Numbered from the stretch's first letter, positions 16,336-25,576 are shown. The stretch: 64,000 nucleotides of DNA from JAEMQF01 sp963850525 (GCA_963850525.1 CAWKLQ010000008.1:1364001-1428000); one strand, 5' to 3'. Numbers and translations are program-made. Notes: generated by a model from the sequence alone, not told the origin.

Positions 16336-17525
16336 GGCTGCACCCCGAACACCAGGCTCGCGTTGGACCCGCCGAAGCCGAATGAATTGCTCAGCACGTG
16401 GCGCAGCAGCGTGCTGCGGTTCTCGTGCAAATAATTGCTCAGCAGCGCCGGGTCCCGGCTGCGCAGGTTCAGCCCGGCGGGAATCAAGCCGTGGCGCAGC
16501 GCGAGCAGGCTGATCGTCGCCTCGACCGCGCCTGCCGCGCCGAGCGTGTGGCCGGTCGCGCCTTTCGTCGAGCTGCACGGCGTGGCCGCGCCGAACACCG
16601 CGTGCACGGCGGCGTCTTCGGCGGCGTCGTTGTTCGGCGTCGCCGTGCCGTGCAGGTTCACATAGTCGATCGCGCCGGGCTCGAGGCCGGCGTCGGCGAG
16701 CGCAGCGCGCATCGCCTGCATCGCGCCCAGCCCTTGCGGGTGCGGCGAGCTCATGTGGTAGCCGTCGTTGCTCTCGCCCGCGCCGAGCAGCCAGCCCTGC
16801 GCTTCGGTCCCGGGGGCGCCCAGATCGCGTTCGATCAGCGCGAACGCGGCACCCTCGCCGAGCGACAAGCCGCGGCGCTGCGCGTCCCAGGGTCGGCACA
16901 CGTCGGGCGACAGCAGCTCCAGAGAATTGAAGCCGTAGAGTGTCGTCAGGCACAGGCTGTCGACGCCGCCCACGAGTGCGGCGTCGACCAGCCCGGATGC
17001 GATAAGGCGCGCGGCGCTGGCAAACACCTTGGCGCTGGACGAACACGCGGTGGACACGACCCAGCTGGGGCCCTCCAGGCGCAACGCCTGCGAGACGAAC
17101 GCGGCGACCGAATTCGTGTTGTGCGTCGGCGCATAAAGAAAATCCGCGGGCAACGCGCCGTCGGCGCCGCGGCGCCGGTACGCGAGTTCGGTCTGGAGCA
17201 AGCCCGACGTGCTGGTTCCCAGCAGCACGGCGACGCGCGCTGCACCCCAGCGAGCGCGGGCGCGCTGCACGGCGCCCTGCAGGCCGTCTTGCTGCAGCGC
17301 GAGCCAGGCGAGCCGGTTGTTGCGGCAGTCGAACTCCTGCAGGTCCGCCGGCAGGTGCACGTCGTCCAGGCCGGGGACGACGCCGATCCAGGTGGGCAGT
17401 TCGGCGTCGAGAAAGGGGGTCTGCGCCAGGCCACCGCGCTGCGCCTGCAGGGCGGCGAGCGCCGCCGCATTGCCATGGCCGAGCGCAGTGCTCAGCGTGA
17501 AGCTGGAGATCGGCAGGGGCGTCAT
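16332..17525 (-). CDS. Beta-ketoacyl-ACP synthase of the polyene elongation module
   Basis: A 397-residue complete ketosynthase with Cys161 in VSTACSSSA, His292 in NLHGTATPNND and His326 in KGATGHTLGAAGA. It catalyses chain extension with malonyl-ACP, here iteratively with the ketoreductase and dehydratase encoded just downstream. The ATG at 17525 overlaps the methyltransferase stop, and its own stop overlaps the chain length factor start, so ketosynthase and factor are probably made in equal amounts. Chain length and all catalytic residues are normal. Confidence 0.94.
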   Translation of the reverse strand: MTPLPISSFTLSTALGHGNAAALAALQAQRGGLAQTPFLDAELPTWIGVVPGLDDVHLPADLQEFDCRNNRLAWLALQQDGLQGAVQRARARWGAARVAVLLGTSTSGLLQTELAYRRRGADGALPADFLYAPTHNTNSVAAFVSQALRLEGPSWVVSTACSSSAKVFASAARLIASGLVDAALVGGVDSLCLTTLYGFNSLELLSPDVCRPWDAQRRGLSLGEGAAFALIERDLGAPGTEAQGWLLGAGESNDGYHMSSPHPQGLGAMQAMRAALADAGLEPGAIDYVNLHGTATPNNDAAEDAAVHAVFGAATPCSSTKGATGHTLGAAGAVEATISLLALRHGLIPAGLNLRSRDPALLSNYLHENRSTLLRHVLSNSFGFGGSNASLVFGVQP

Positions 17526-18289
17526 CAAGCTGAACCCGCAGGTTGAGGCGCGACGCTGGCGACGAGCAGCACATTGGCAAACGGCGTGCCCTGGCTCATC
17601 GGTTCGCTTTTCACGTCGAAGCCGAGCGCTTCGAGGCGCGTGATCCACGCCGCGAGCGGCCGGCCGTAGACCGGCACGACGCGGTGGCCGCGCACGAAGG
17701 TGACGACCGCGTCGACCCACTGGCTGGCGCGAAAGCCTCGCGTCGCCGCCGCGTCGCCCACACGCATCAGCAAGCGCCCGCCGCCGCGCAGCGCTTCACG
17801 CACGCGCGCCAGCACGGCGTCTTGTTCGGGCACGCTGATGTAGTGCAGCACGTCGAGGATGACGACGGCGTCGGCGCTCGGGAACGCAGTGTGGCGCATG
17901 TCGCCGCACACAAACTGCGCACTCGTCTTGCCCAGCGCCGCGCGGGCGCGCTGCACGTCGCGCGCCATCAGCTCGATGCCGGTGACGCGCACATTCAGCG
18001 GCGCGTCGCGCCACTGCGCCGGCCAGTGCCCGGCGCGTGCCAGCGCCGCGGCGCCGGCCAGCAGGCTGGCGAGCAGGCCTTGGCCGCAGCCGATGTCGAG
18101 CACGCGTGCGCCCGGCGGGATCAGGCCCTGCCCCAACAGGTGCCGGAACACCGGGTCCATGCGAAGTTTGCCGCGCGCAAAGTGCCAGGCAAAGTGCCCG
18201 GCGCCGCGATAGGGTTCGGCTGCCGCGTCAACAAACGCGCGCCACTCGCGGCGCGCCGCTGCGCCCGCGCCAAGCCCGGCACTCAACAT
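17525..18289 (-). CDS. SAM-dependent methyltransferase (class I)
   Basis: A 254-residue methyltransferase. The SAM-binding motif I is VLDIGCGQG near 67, motif II GIELMARDV near 108, and the post-motif block ADAVVILDVLHYI near 145. The start at 18289 (MLSAGLGAGAAARREWRAF) is chosen because it lies just upstream of the deacetylase stop at 18283 and begins the conserved fold; a longer reading adds only 14 residues. Aryl polyene loci commonly methylate the aromatic head, so ring methylation is the likely role. The exact acceptor is inference. Confidence 0.88.
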   Translation of the reverse strand: MLSAGLGAGAAARREWRAFVDAAAEPYRGAGHFAWHFARGKLRMDPVFRHLLGQGLIPPGARVLDIGCGQGLLASLLAGAAALARAGHWPAQWRDAPLNVRVTGIELMARDVQRARAALGKTSAQFVCGDMRHTAFPSADAVVILDVLHYISVPEQDAVLARVREALRGGGRLLMRVGDAAATRGFRASQWVDAVVTFVRGHRVVPVYGRPLAAWITRLEALGFDVKSEPMSQGTPFANVLLVASVAPQPAGSA

Positions 18290-19135
18290 GGCGCGGCCTG
18301 CGCACGAAACGCCTGCGGCAGGGTGACGCAACGCAACTGCTGCTGCGCGATCCGGCCGAGCAGCAGCGGCAGCGTCGCCAGCGCGACGTTTTCGCCGCTG
18401 CGGCTGCGTGCGCTGTTGCCGTCGTGCAGAACGAGGATGTCGCCGCCGGCCAGGTCGCGCGTCAGGCGCTCCAGGACGCGCTGCGGTTGGCGCTGCACGG
18501 TGTCAAAGCCGCGCCGCGTCCAGCTCACCAGGCGCAGTTGGCTGCGCTCCAGCACCGGGCCGAGCAGCGGGTTGCGCAGGCCCGCGGGGGCGCGAAAGAA
18601 CAGTCGGCGTCTGGCCGGTGATCTCGCGCAGCGCTTCTTGCGCGTTGTTCACTTCGCGCGCGAAGCCGCGCAGGCCGGACATCGCAAAACTCAGGCCATG
18701 CCGGTCGCTGTGGTTCTGCACGCTGTGGCCGCGCTGCACGATGTCGCGGCACAGGGCCTGGTGTTGCCGGGCCAACTGCGCGATGCAAAAGAAGGTCGCC
18801 TTGGCGCCGACCGCATCGAGCATGTCGAGCACTGCCGGCGTGACATCCGGGTTCGGCCCGTCGTCGAACGTGAGGGCAATTTCGCCGCGGCTCGCTGCGG
18901 CGTCGGGCAGGCGCCGGATGTTCTCGCCGAGCCAGTCGCAGCGCGGCGTCAGGCTCGCGACGGTGAGCACGACTTGATTTAGAGCAATCGCGCCGAGCGC
19001 CCAAGGCCAGAGTTCGGGGTGCGGGGCGACGCTGACCGCAGCCCCGACATGGCAGGCCATGCTGCCGCGAATCAACAAGGGTGCGTGCCAGGCTGGCGAG
19101 GGCAGCGTCGTCTGCGGCGAGGGCGGCGTCGGCAT
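18283..19135 (-). pseudogene. Polysaccharide deacetylase-family protein, one frameshift
   Basis: A NodB-type deacetylase gene of about 280 codons. The first part shows IALTFDDGPNPDVTP (catalytic and metal Asp), ATFFCIAQLARQHQ and the metal-binding NHSDRH block. Near 18600 the frame changes inside the motif that should read FFRAPAGLRNP. The rest, LLGPVLERSQLRLVSWTRRG and GGDILVLHDG, continues in the adjacent frame to the stop at 18283. This is the only broken gene between 4 and 27 kb. Its neighbours are translationally coupled and intact, so a sequence error is likely, but a real loss would remove one step in pigment head-group or sugar processing. Confidence 0.8.
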
Positions 19136-19326
19136 GCGAATCGCGGGTCCGGTGAGGTGAGAGTGTTCCCAGCGTCGATGCGCGGGCCGACGCATTTTCC
19201 CATAGCCGCGAGCGCCTCTTGACGCAGCGACGCCAAGAGTAGCTTGCTTCGCAGTGGAGGAAGGCTTGTTCGCTGCGGCCCCGTGGGGGCTCGCTCAGCA
19301 GAGTGTTGAACGGCTTGACCGGGTCC

Positions 19327-19505
19327 GCTTTCGGCCCGTTGCTGCCGTTCGGCGCGAGCTTCCTGCGAGGGTTGCGACGCCAGGGCGGCGGCGGTGCCCC
19401 CGTGCTCCGGCCCACGCTCGCGGGGCACCGTTCAGAGGCGCCAAGCGACGCCGCCTCAACACGGAATTTACGCTGCATCGGTTGGCAGACACCGCGAATG
19501 GGTCC
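19327..19505 (+). repeat. Left arm of imperfect inverted repeat
   Basis: Matches the reverse complement of 19609-19787. Best blocks: 19327-19352 with 19762-19787; 19401-19431 with 19683-19714 (core GCTCGCGGGGCACCGT); and 19480-19505 with 19609-19636 (core GACACCGCGAATGGG). Spacing between blocks is kept within one or two bases, so the two arms are diverged copies of one element. Confidence 0.75.
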
Positions 19506-19608
19506 TGCGCCCGGGGGCACCACCACCGCCCTGCTGTACACGACGGTAGCCTGCCACGCCTTCGCATGCCGCCCGGGTGCCGGGGTAGGTGGCTTGGGGT
19601 ATGGGCTC

Positions 19609-19787
19609 AGGCCCCCATTCGCGGTGTCCTCAACCTGCACAAGAGAACACGGTGTTGATGGCGCCACGCTCGCAGACCGCAGACGGTGCCCCGCGAGCGT
19701 GGGGCCGGAGAACGTACCCCGGGCCACCTGCCCTTTCTCGACCTCTGCACGCACGACGGCGCGAACGGCAGCAAAGGGCCGAATGCC
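19609..19787 (-). repeat. Right arm of imperfect inverted repeat
   Basis: Second copy of the element at 19327-19505, in opposite orientation. Its outer edge is copy 4 of the 26-bp motif also found at 8073 and 14046. Confidence 0.75.
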
Positions 19788-19822
19788 GACCGCCGCCCCT
19801 GCAGCATCGATTGCAACGCGTA

Positions 19823-22294
19823 TCAACGCCTCTGCGGTGCGCCCATTGCGCCGGCCCCCCCGGCGATGAACGTTGCCGACAGCACCAGGCACAGCAACGC
19901 ACCCGGTGCGACGACTTGGCCGATGGCGTGCAGCGCCTGGATGTTCGACAGCGCGAGCAAGCCGAACGAGAGCACTGTCGTGAGGTTCGCCAGCAGCAGT
20001 GAGGCGAGCGTGTCGCGATCGGCGCGACCTTGCTCGCGCAAATGGTCGAAGAACAGCGCGTAGTTCGAGCCGATCGCGACGACGAGCAGCAGCCCCACGA
20101 GGTGCAGGATGCCCAAGTCCACGCCCGCGCCGGCGAGCAGCGCAACGACGATCAGGCAGGCCGCTGCGATCGGCTCGCACAGGCGCAGCAGGCGCCGCGC
20201 GTCGCGCAAGTGCAGCGCGAGCAGGGCGACCACGGCGAGCGCGCCGAGCGCGGCCTGCCACGCCGCTTCGCGCAGGTAGCGCTGGTAGAGGGCGGCGAGT
20301 TCGTCGCCGACATTCAGCACTTGCGCGCCCGGCACGTCGGCCAGCGCCTTGCGCACGGCCTCGGCGTTGATGCCCTGGGCGCCGCCGCGCAGGCTCAGGA
20401 GCACGCGCCAGGGGCGCGTCGGCGTGGCCGGGATCAGCATCGCATCGACGGCGCTGGCCAGAACCGTGCCTTGCAATGCCGCGCGGATCAGCACCGGTTG
20501 ACTGCGCGCCGCTTGCACATCGTCGATGAAAGCTTCGAGGCGCTGCGCCGGCAAGGGCCCGCCGAGGGTGGCTTGCGCGAGGCGCTCGCGCAGCGTTGCG
20601 GCGTCGGGCAGCGCAGCGCGGCGCTCGAGTTGCAACTTCGGGCTGGGCAGGAAGCGCGCGGGCGATTCGAAACCGAGCAGCACGCCCTCGCTCACCAGGC
20701 GATCCAGGCGCACGCCCGCCGCTTCAGCAAGTTCCAGCGCGTGCGCCTCGCTCTGCGCCGTGAGCACGACGAGGGTCGTCGATTCCGCCGTTCCCAGGTC
20801 GGCGCGCAGCGCGGCGTCGAGCTGCAGATCGGCCTGGCTGATCGAACTCAGCGAACTCAGGTTGGCGTGCCACGCCGAAGGCAAGACGAGCAGCGCCACG
20901 AGCGCCAGCCCGGCGGCGCCGAGGGTGGCGCGCTTCAGGCCGCGTCGCGCCAGGAACACGACGGCGCGCTCGGAAAAGCGCCCGAGTTGCCGGCGCAGGC
21001 CCACGCTCGCCGAGCCTTCGGGGGCGACGTGCGGAAAGACGAAGCGCGTCGTCAACGCCGCGGCCACCAAGCCGGCGATCGAAAACAGGCCCAACTGCGC
21101 CAGGCCGCCAAAGCCGGAGAAGAGCAGCGCGGCAAAGCCGCACAGCGAGGTGAGCAGGCCCAGGCGCACCGTCGGCCACTGCGTCGCGATCCAGCGCTTC
21201 GCGGAATCGCCGGGTGGACCAGGTCGGCCAGAGGCGTCGGGCGCGGCGTTGGACGAGGGTGCCTCGAGTGCCGAATCGGCGGCCGAGCCCGGGTCGGCCT
21301 GCCCCTGAGCGGGCCGCGCCTGAATCAGGTAGTAAATCGCGTAGTCGACAGCTTCGCCGATCAGCGTCGTGCCGAATCCCAGCGTGATGCCGTGCACCTG
21401 GCCGAAACCCAGGCTGACCGCGGCGATGCCGGCGAGCACGCCACTGGCCACGGGCAACAAGGCAGTCGCGACGCCACGCAGCGAGCCGAGCGCACACCAC
21501 AGCAACAACACCATCAGCACGGTGCCGGCGGCGGCGAGGCGTTCGACTTCGGTCTTGATCGTCGCGCGCGACGTCACGCCGAACGTCCCCGGCCCGGACA
21601 TGAGCAACTGCAAGCCTTGCTGCGCGTTCGGCTCGAAGGCGCGGCGCACGAGCTGCATGGCGCGCTCCTGGGCGTCGAGGTCGGCGCCGTCGGCGCGCGT
21701 CGTCGTCAGCAGCACGGCGCGCGCGGCGCTGCGCGACACCCAGACGCCGCCCTCGCTGCGCGGCCCGCCGCCGCTGCTGATGCTTTCCAGCAGGCGCAGC
21801 GATTCGCCGGTCGGATCCCGCAGCAGCACCGGCTTGATGAACGCGCCGGCGGGCGTGCCGAGCAGGCTCAGGCTGTCGGCAATGCCTTCGCGCAGGCCGG
21901 CAACGCTGAAGCGCTCGGCGTTCACTGCGGGGCTCAGCAAGTAGCGCTGCGCAAACACGCTGTCGGCGAGCGAGTTCAGAGCCTGCACCTCCCCGTTCAG
22001 CACCGTCTCGAACGCACCGCTGTCGCGCAGTTCGGTGGCCAGGCGCGTCGACGCCTCGGCGCGCTGCTGCGCGCCGCCGCCTTCGATGCCGATGAGCACC
22101 AGCTTGGCGGCACTGCCGCGGCTCAACTGTTCGAGCAGCAGGGCCTGCTCGGGGCTCGGCCGCGACGGCAGAAACGCCGACAGGTCGGCAACAAAATTCG
22201 CGCGCGTCGCGACCGCAATCGCCGCGAGCATCGCCGCGCCCCAGCACAGCAGGGCAGCACGGCGTCGCAGCGCCACGGTCCACGCGCCGGCCAT
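19823..22294 (-). CDS. MMPL/RND-type lipid exporter
   Basis: An 823-residue membrane protein with the MMPL layout: one N-terminal helix, a large periplasmic domain (about 40-240), a block of five helices (from TVLMVLLLWCALGSL and VASGVLAGIAAVSL onward), a second helix block after the insertion near 330-360, a second periplasmic domain, and a final five-helix block (ALGALAVVALLALHL to VLSATFIAGGAGAMG). Aryl polyene loci encode this exporter to move the finished pigment or its lipid ester across the inner membrane toward the outer membrane. It lies 9 bases downstream of the LolA-like gene, its probable periplasmic partner. Transport would use the proton gradient. Confidence 0.92.
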   Translation of the reverse strand: MAGAWTVALRRRAALLCWGAAMLAAIAVATRANFVADLSAFLPSRPSPEQALLLEQLSRGSAAKLVLIGIEGGGAQQRAEASTRLATELRDSGAFETVLNGEVQALNSLADSVFAQRYLLSPAVNAERFSVAGLREGIADSLSLLGTPAGAFIKPVLLRDPTGESLRLLESISSGGGPRSEGGVWVSRSAARAVLLTTTRADGADLDAQERAMQLVRRAFEPNAQQGLQLLMSGPGTFGVTSRATIKTEVERLAAAGTVLMVLLLWCALGSLRGVATALLPVASGVLAGIAAVSLGFGQVHGITLGFGTTLIGEAVDYAIYYLIQARPAQGQADPGSAADSALEAPSSNAAPDASGRPGPPGDSAKRWIATQWPTVRLGLLTSLCGFAALLFSGFGGLAQLGLFSIAGLVAAALTTRFVFPHVAPEGSASVGLRRQLGRFSERAVVFLARRGLKRATLGAAGLALVALLVLPSAWHANLSSLSSISQADLQLDAALRADLGTAESTTLVVLTAQSEAHALELAEAAGVRLDRLVSEGVLLGFESPARFLPSPKLQLERRAALPDAATLRERLAQATLGGPLPAQRLEAFIDDVQAARSQPVLIRAALQGTVLASAVDAMLIPATPTRPWRVLLSLRGGAQGINAEAVRKALADVPGAQVLNVGDELAALYQRYLREAAWQAALGALAVVALLALHLRDARRLLRLCEPIAAACLIVVALLAGAGVDLGILHLVGLLLVVAIGSNYALFFDHLREQGRADRDTLASLLLANLTTVLSFGLLALSNIQALHAIGQVVAPGALLCLVLSATFIAGGAGAMGAPQRR

Positions 22295-22303
22295 GGAAAG
22301 TGC

Positions 22304-22921
22304 CTAAGGTCGCACGGCCGGCGCCGGCGCTTCGGCAGGCAGCGGCTCGATGCTCATCACTGAACGGTCGCCGTCGGCGAGGGTGACCGCGACTTCGCGC
22401 ACCACGGCGTCGCGCCCGCTGACGCGGATCGTGCGCACCTGGGCGAGCAGGCGCCAGTCGCGCGGTATGAGTTCGAGCCTCCAGCCGCGCGCATCGCCGC
22501 CGACGCTGGCCTTGAAGTAGCGCTCGAGCGCGTCGCGATTGCCTGTCAAGGTGCCGCGGATCGCCTCGACCATCACCGCCGCTTCGGGCGTCGCGTCCAG
22601 CGCCAGCGTGCGCACCCGGCTGCCTTGCGTGAGCGTGAGCTGATTGCCCACGACGACGAGCTTTTCGCGGCGCGGCTCGAGCGTCTCGCGAACGAAAGTG
22701 TCGGGCGCCTCGAAGGACAAGCGGCCCGACGACTCGAGCGTCTGCTCGAGCATCGCGACGCTGCGCCGCTCGACGAATTGCGCCTTGCCGACTTTCGCCT
22801 GGGCGAGCAGTTGCATCAGTTGCGGCAGGTCGAATCCGCCCTGCGCGAAGGCGTGAGGCGCAGCCGCGCAGGCCGCGACGGTCGCGATGCGTGCAAGCAA
22901 GCTAAGCAGAGTGCGTGGCAT
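22304..22921 (-). CDS. LolA-like periplasmic lipid carrier
   Basis: A 205-residue exported protein. The chosen ATG at 22921 gives a clean signal peptide, MPRTLLSLLARIATVAACAA, with cleavage after AFA. The mature chain starts FDLPQLMQLLAQAKVGKAQF and continues as LolA/LolB-like beta strands (RLSFEAPDTFVRETLEPRRE, KLVVVGNQLTLTQ). LolA-type proteins shield acylated cargo in the periplasm. In aryl polyene loci this homologue is thought to carry the pigment lipid rather than lipoproteins. Its start overlaps the acyltransferase stop, and the MMPL exporter follows. Confidence 0.88.
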   Translation of the reverse strand: MPRTLLSLLARIATVAACAAAPHAFAQGGFDLPQLMQLLAQAKVGKAQFVERRSVAMLEQTLESSGRLSFEAPDTFVRETLEPRREKLVVVGNQLTLTQGSRVRTLALDATPEAAVMVEAIRGTLTGNRDALERYFKASVGGDARGWRLELIPRDWRLLAQVRTIRVSGRDAVVREVAVTLADGDRSVMSIEPLPAEAPAPAVRP

Positions 22922-23861
22922 CGGCCCAGAAGTCGAAGAAGTTGAACCAGTTGTGGGGCGCCTCGAGGCACAGCGCTTCAAGCGTCGCGACGTAGCGTTG
23001 CAAGACGGCGGCGATGCGTTCGTCGCTCGAGACTCCGGCAGGCGCCGCCTGGCTGAAATCGTCGAGCTCGATGAGGCGAATCTGGTAACGATTCTCCCCG
23101 AGGTAGAGGCCGGCCATGAAGATCACCGGTTGGCGCAGCAGCGAGGCGAGGCGAAACGGTCCATCGGAAAATGGCGCGTCGTGGCCGAGGAAGGGCAGGC
23201 GCATGAGGCGCGAGCGCGATGCATGCGCTTGCGCTGAAGCCGACGCCGGCAAGGTACGGTCGGCGAGGATGCCGGCCACGCCACCGCCGTCGAGCCAGCG
23301 CCGCAACTCGAGCATGGCCTCGGCGCGTCCCAGCGCAATCGTGTGCAGCGTCGCGTTCGGTGCCAGCGCGGCGAGCGTGGCGCTGATGAGGCGCGCGTTG
23401 TCTTCAAACATGAGCATCGCCACGCGCAAGCCCTGGCGGTCGCCGACGGCGCGCAGCACCTCGAAGCTGCCCAGGTGCGCGCCCACGAGCAAGGCGCCGC
23501 TGCCGCGCGCCAGCGCCGCATCCACCGCCGCGGAACCATTGAGCGACACGTCGAACCATTCGTGGTGCCCCTGCAGCAGGTAGACGCGGTCGAGCACGGT
23601 GCAGGCGAAACAGTGCAAATGCGCGTACACGTCGGTCCAGCGCACCGGCCGGCGCAGCGCGCGTTCCAGGTAGCGCCGCGATTCGCGCCGCGCCGCGCCT
23701 CCCGTGACGAGGAAGTAGAGCGTGATCGGATGCAGGATGAGGCGCGCGATGCGCCGCCCGGCGCGCCGCGCGATCCAACCCATCAGGCGCAGCACCCAGC
23801 GCTGGCTGCGTTCGCGCTGGCGCGTCCAGGGCGCTGCGGCAGCAGGGACTTGGGCACTCAT
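22902..23861 (-). CDS. LpxL-like lysophospholipid acyltransferase
   Basis: A 319-residue acyltransferase of the lipid A biosynthesis LpxL/LpxM type. The catalytic motif HLGSFE (H-x4-E) lies in LLVGAHLGSFEVLRA near 143. GGVAGILADRTLP and RLMRLPFLGHDAPFSDGPFR form the acyl-ACP site. It likely transfers the ACP-bound aryl polyene to a lipid or glycolipid acceptor, anchoring it in the membrane. The ATG at 23861 overlaps the hotdog-protein stop. It may act together with the glycosyltransferase at 12240, because the fused enzyme seen in some loci is absent here. Confidence 0.88.
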   Translation of the reverse strand: MSAQVPAAAAPWTRQRERSQRWVLRLMGWIARRAGRRIARLILHPITLYFLVTGGAARRESRRYLERALRRPVRWTDVYAHLHCFACTVLDRVYLLQGHHEWFDVSLNGSAAVDAALARGSGALLVGAHLGSFEVLRAVGDRQGLRVAMLMFEDNARLISATLAALAPNATLHTIALGRAEAMLELRRWLDGGGVAGILADRTLPASASAQAHASRSRLMRLPFLGHDAPFSDGPFRLASLLRQPVIFMAGLYLGENRYQIRLIELDDFSQAAPAGVSSDERIAAVLQRYVATLEALCLEAPHNWFNFFDFWADATHSA

Positions 23862-24199
23862 CCCACGCTCGCCGGCAACGGCGCCGCGGCGATCCATTCG
23901 CCGCTCGCCGCGACCCCGCCATTTGCGGCGTCGCACACTTCGAAGCGCAGCCGGGTGCTCAGATCGTCGAAACGAACCCGCAGCGTGGCGCCGCTCGCGC
24001 CGGGCATGACCGGCGCCAGAAACTTGATCACGGCCAGGCGCGGCGGCGTGCCGAGTCGCGCCGCCCATTGCGGCAGCGCGAGCGCCGCTTCCAACGCGTG
24101 CGCGAGCAGCAGCACACCGGGAACGATGGGCTGGCCCGGGAAGTGGCCGGGCAAGGCGGGGTGCGTCGCGGCGATGGCGAATTCGCTGTCTTGGGGCAC
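23858..24199 (-). CDS. FabA/FabZ-like hotdog dehydratase (ApeI-like)
   Basis: A 113-residue hotdog protein. The signature HPALPGHFPGQPIVPGVLLL is close to that of FabZ/FabA dehydratases, with the catalytic His in GHFPG and the central helix after it. It likely dehydrates 3-hydroxyacyl-ACP and, with the second dehydratase at 15053, builds the conjugated chain. Length is shorter than FabZ (about 150) but usual for the ApeI type. It lies 15 bases after the AMP ligase gene. Confidence 0.87.
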   Translation of the reverse strand: MPQDSEFAIAATHPALPGHFPGQPIVPGVLLLAHALEAALALPQWAARLGTPPRLAVIKFLAPVMPGASGATLRVRFDDLSTRLRFEVCDAANGGVAASGEWIAAAPLPASVG

Positions 24200-24214
24200 G
24201 GCTCGGCTCTCAGT

Positions 24215-25576
24215 TCAAGCGCCGCCCGTCAGCTGCGCCGCCAGCTCGCCCAGGCGCGTGCTGGGCAACTTGCCGGAGGGGTCGCGCGGCAGCGCGTCGA
24301 GCCAGACGATGCGCCGCGGCAGGAAGGCCGGGTCGAGCCGCTCGCGCAGCACTGCCAGCAACGCGTCGCGAGTGACTTGCGGCGCGACGACGAAGGCGAC
24401 TAGCCGCACCACCGCCGCATCCGGCGTCGCTTCTTGCGGGGGCAACCAGAACGCGCCGTCGTGCACGCCGTCGATCGCGTTCAGGTGGAAGTTCAAGTGA
24501 CTCAGCGAACTGCGCTTGCCGGCGATATTGATCAGGTCGTTGCTGCGCCCGAGCAGGCGAAAGTGCGTCGAGTCGACGATCTCCAGCACATCTGCCAGCG
24601 GTGTCGGCTGCGGCACGTGGCCGCCGTCGGCCACCACATGCTCGCCGTCGCCCGAAATCGCCACGCCGTCGTAGGTGCGCCAGGTCGGGCCCTGCGTCGT
24701 TTGCCGTGTCGCGATCTGGCCGGCTTCGGTGCAGCCGTAGATTTCCATGAGCGGCGCGTCGAAGGCGGCTTCGGCGCGCGCAGCGAGTTGCGGCGCAAGC
24801 AGCGCGGTCGCACAGATGCACAGGTCGAGCGCCGGAACGCTCAACTTCGAGTCGAGCAAGGTTTTCAGGTGCAGCGGCGTCGTCACCAGGATGCGCGGGC
24901 GCGGGATGCGCGCCAGCGCCGCGCAGATATCGGCCGGGTAGAACGGCCGGCTCGTCTCGAAGGCGACCGCGCCGAGCAAGGCCACCAGCACGCTCGATTC
25001 GAAACCGTACATGTGCTGCGCCGGAACCGTCGCGACGAGCGACACGCCGGCCAGGCCGTCGCGGCCCATGTGCGCGGCGATGCGCTGCGCGCCGACCTGA
25101 GTGTTGCGCCAGAGCAGGCCCCAGCGTTTCGCGTAGGGCACCGGGTTGCCCGTCGAGCCCGAGGTCAGCACGTGCGCGGCGATGTGCGATTCGTCGATCG
25201 ACACTGTGGCGCGGGGCGCGAGCTCGGCGGGGTCGACGGATGGCGCTGTCGTCGGCCATTGCACGGGGTGCAGCGCGCCGCCGTCCGCGTCACCGACGAG
25301 GTAGGTCCCGGGAAACAGCGTGCGCAGCCTCGCCACCATGTCGGGCGTATGGTTCGGCGGCAGCAGGTTGTCCTGGCCGCGATGCAGCGCCGCGCCCAGG
25401 CCGAGAGCAAATCGATAGCGGTCATGACTCAGGTTCAGCATGTGGCCGCTGGGCGGCAACTGCTCGGCGACGCGCGCGACGTCGGCAAGATAGCGGCGCC
25501 GCGAGATCGGCTCGCCGTGCGCCCAGGCCAGCGGCGCGTGCGGATCGTCGCCATGCATCAGCGGCAGCATCGTCAT
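24215..25576 (-). CDS. AMP-dependent aryl/acyl ligase (ApeH-like)
   Basis: A 453-residue ANL-family adenylating enzyme that activates an aromatic acid starter, expected to be 4-hydroxybenzoate or a relative, and loads it on the ACP. The A3 phosphate-binding loop is LTSGSTGNPVPYAKR near 141, the A5 motif YGCTEAGQIA near 280, the A7/A8 region DLINIAGKR near 350, and the C-terminal catalytic Lys lies in DPSGKLPSTRL. The ATG at 25576 overlaps the COG4648 stop (ATGA), which fixes the start. It is the pathway entry step, and its substrate pocket would decide the head group. Confidence 0.9.
   Translation of the reverse strand: MTMLPLMHGDDPHAPLAWAHGEPISRRRYLADVARVAEQLPPSGHMLNLSHDRYRFALGLGAALHRGQDNLLPPNHTPDMVARLRTLFPGTYLVGDADGGALHPVQWPTTAPSVDPAELAPRATVSIDESHIAAHVLTSGSTGNPVPYAKRWGLLWRNTQVGAQRIAAHMGRDGLAGVSLVATVPAQHMYGFESSVLVALLGAVAFETSRPFYPADICAALARIPRPRILVTTPLHLKTLLDSKLSVPALDLCICATALLAPQLAARAEAAFDAPLMEIYGCTEAGQIATRQTTQGPTWRTYDGVAISGDGEHVVADGGHVPQPTPLADVLEIVDSTHFRLLGRSNDLINIAGKRSSLSHLNFHLNAIDGVHDGAFWLPPQEATPDAAVVRLVAFVVAPQVTRDALLAVLRERLDPAFLPRRIVWLDALPRDPSGKLPSTRLGELAAQLTGGA

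Larger units (their letters stand above)
19136..19822. other. 687-bp gap with a large imperfect inverted repeat
   Basis: The gap interrupts an otherwise tightly coupled operon between the exporter and deacetylase genes. I see no coding region with conserved features. Two arms of about 179 bp (19327-19505 and 19609-19787) are imperfect reverse complements, with several nearly exact blocks. The piece between the arms is about 103 bp. Confidence 0.7.

Noticed and set aside
19303..19869. A possible gene in the gap between deacetylase and exporter
   Set aside because: The frame lies across the inverted repeat, has low-complexity Cys/Pro/Arg content and no family features.
20030..22363. A 777-codon plus-strand open frame opposite the MMPL exporter
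   Set aside because: Its translation is Arg/Gln/His-rich with no domains, as expected for the reverse of a GC-rich membrane protein gene.
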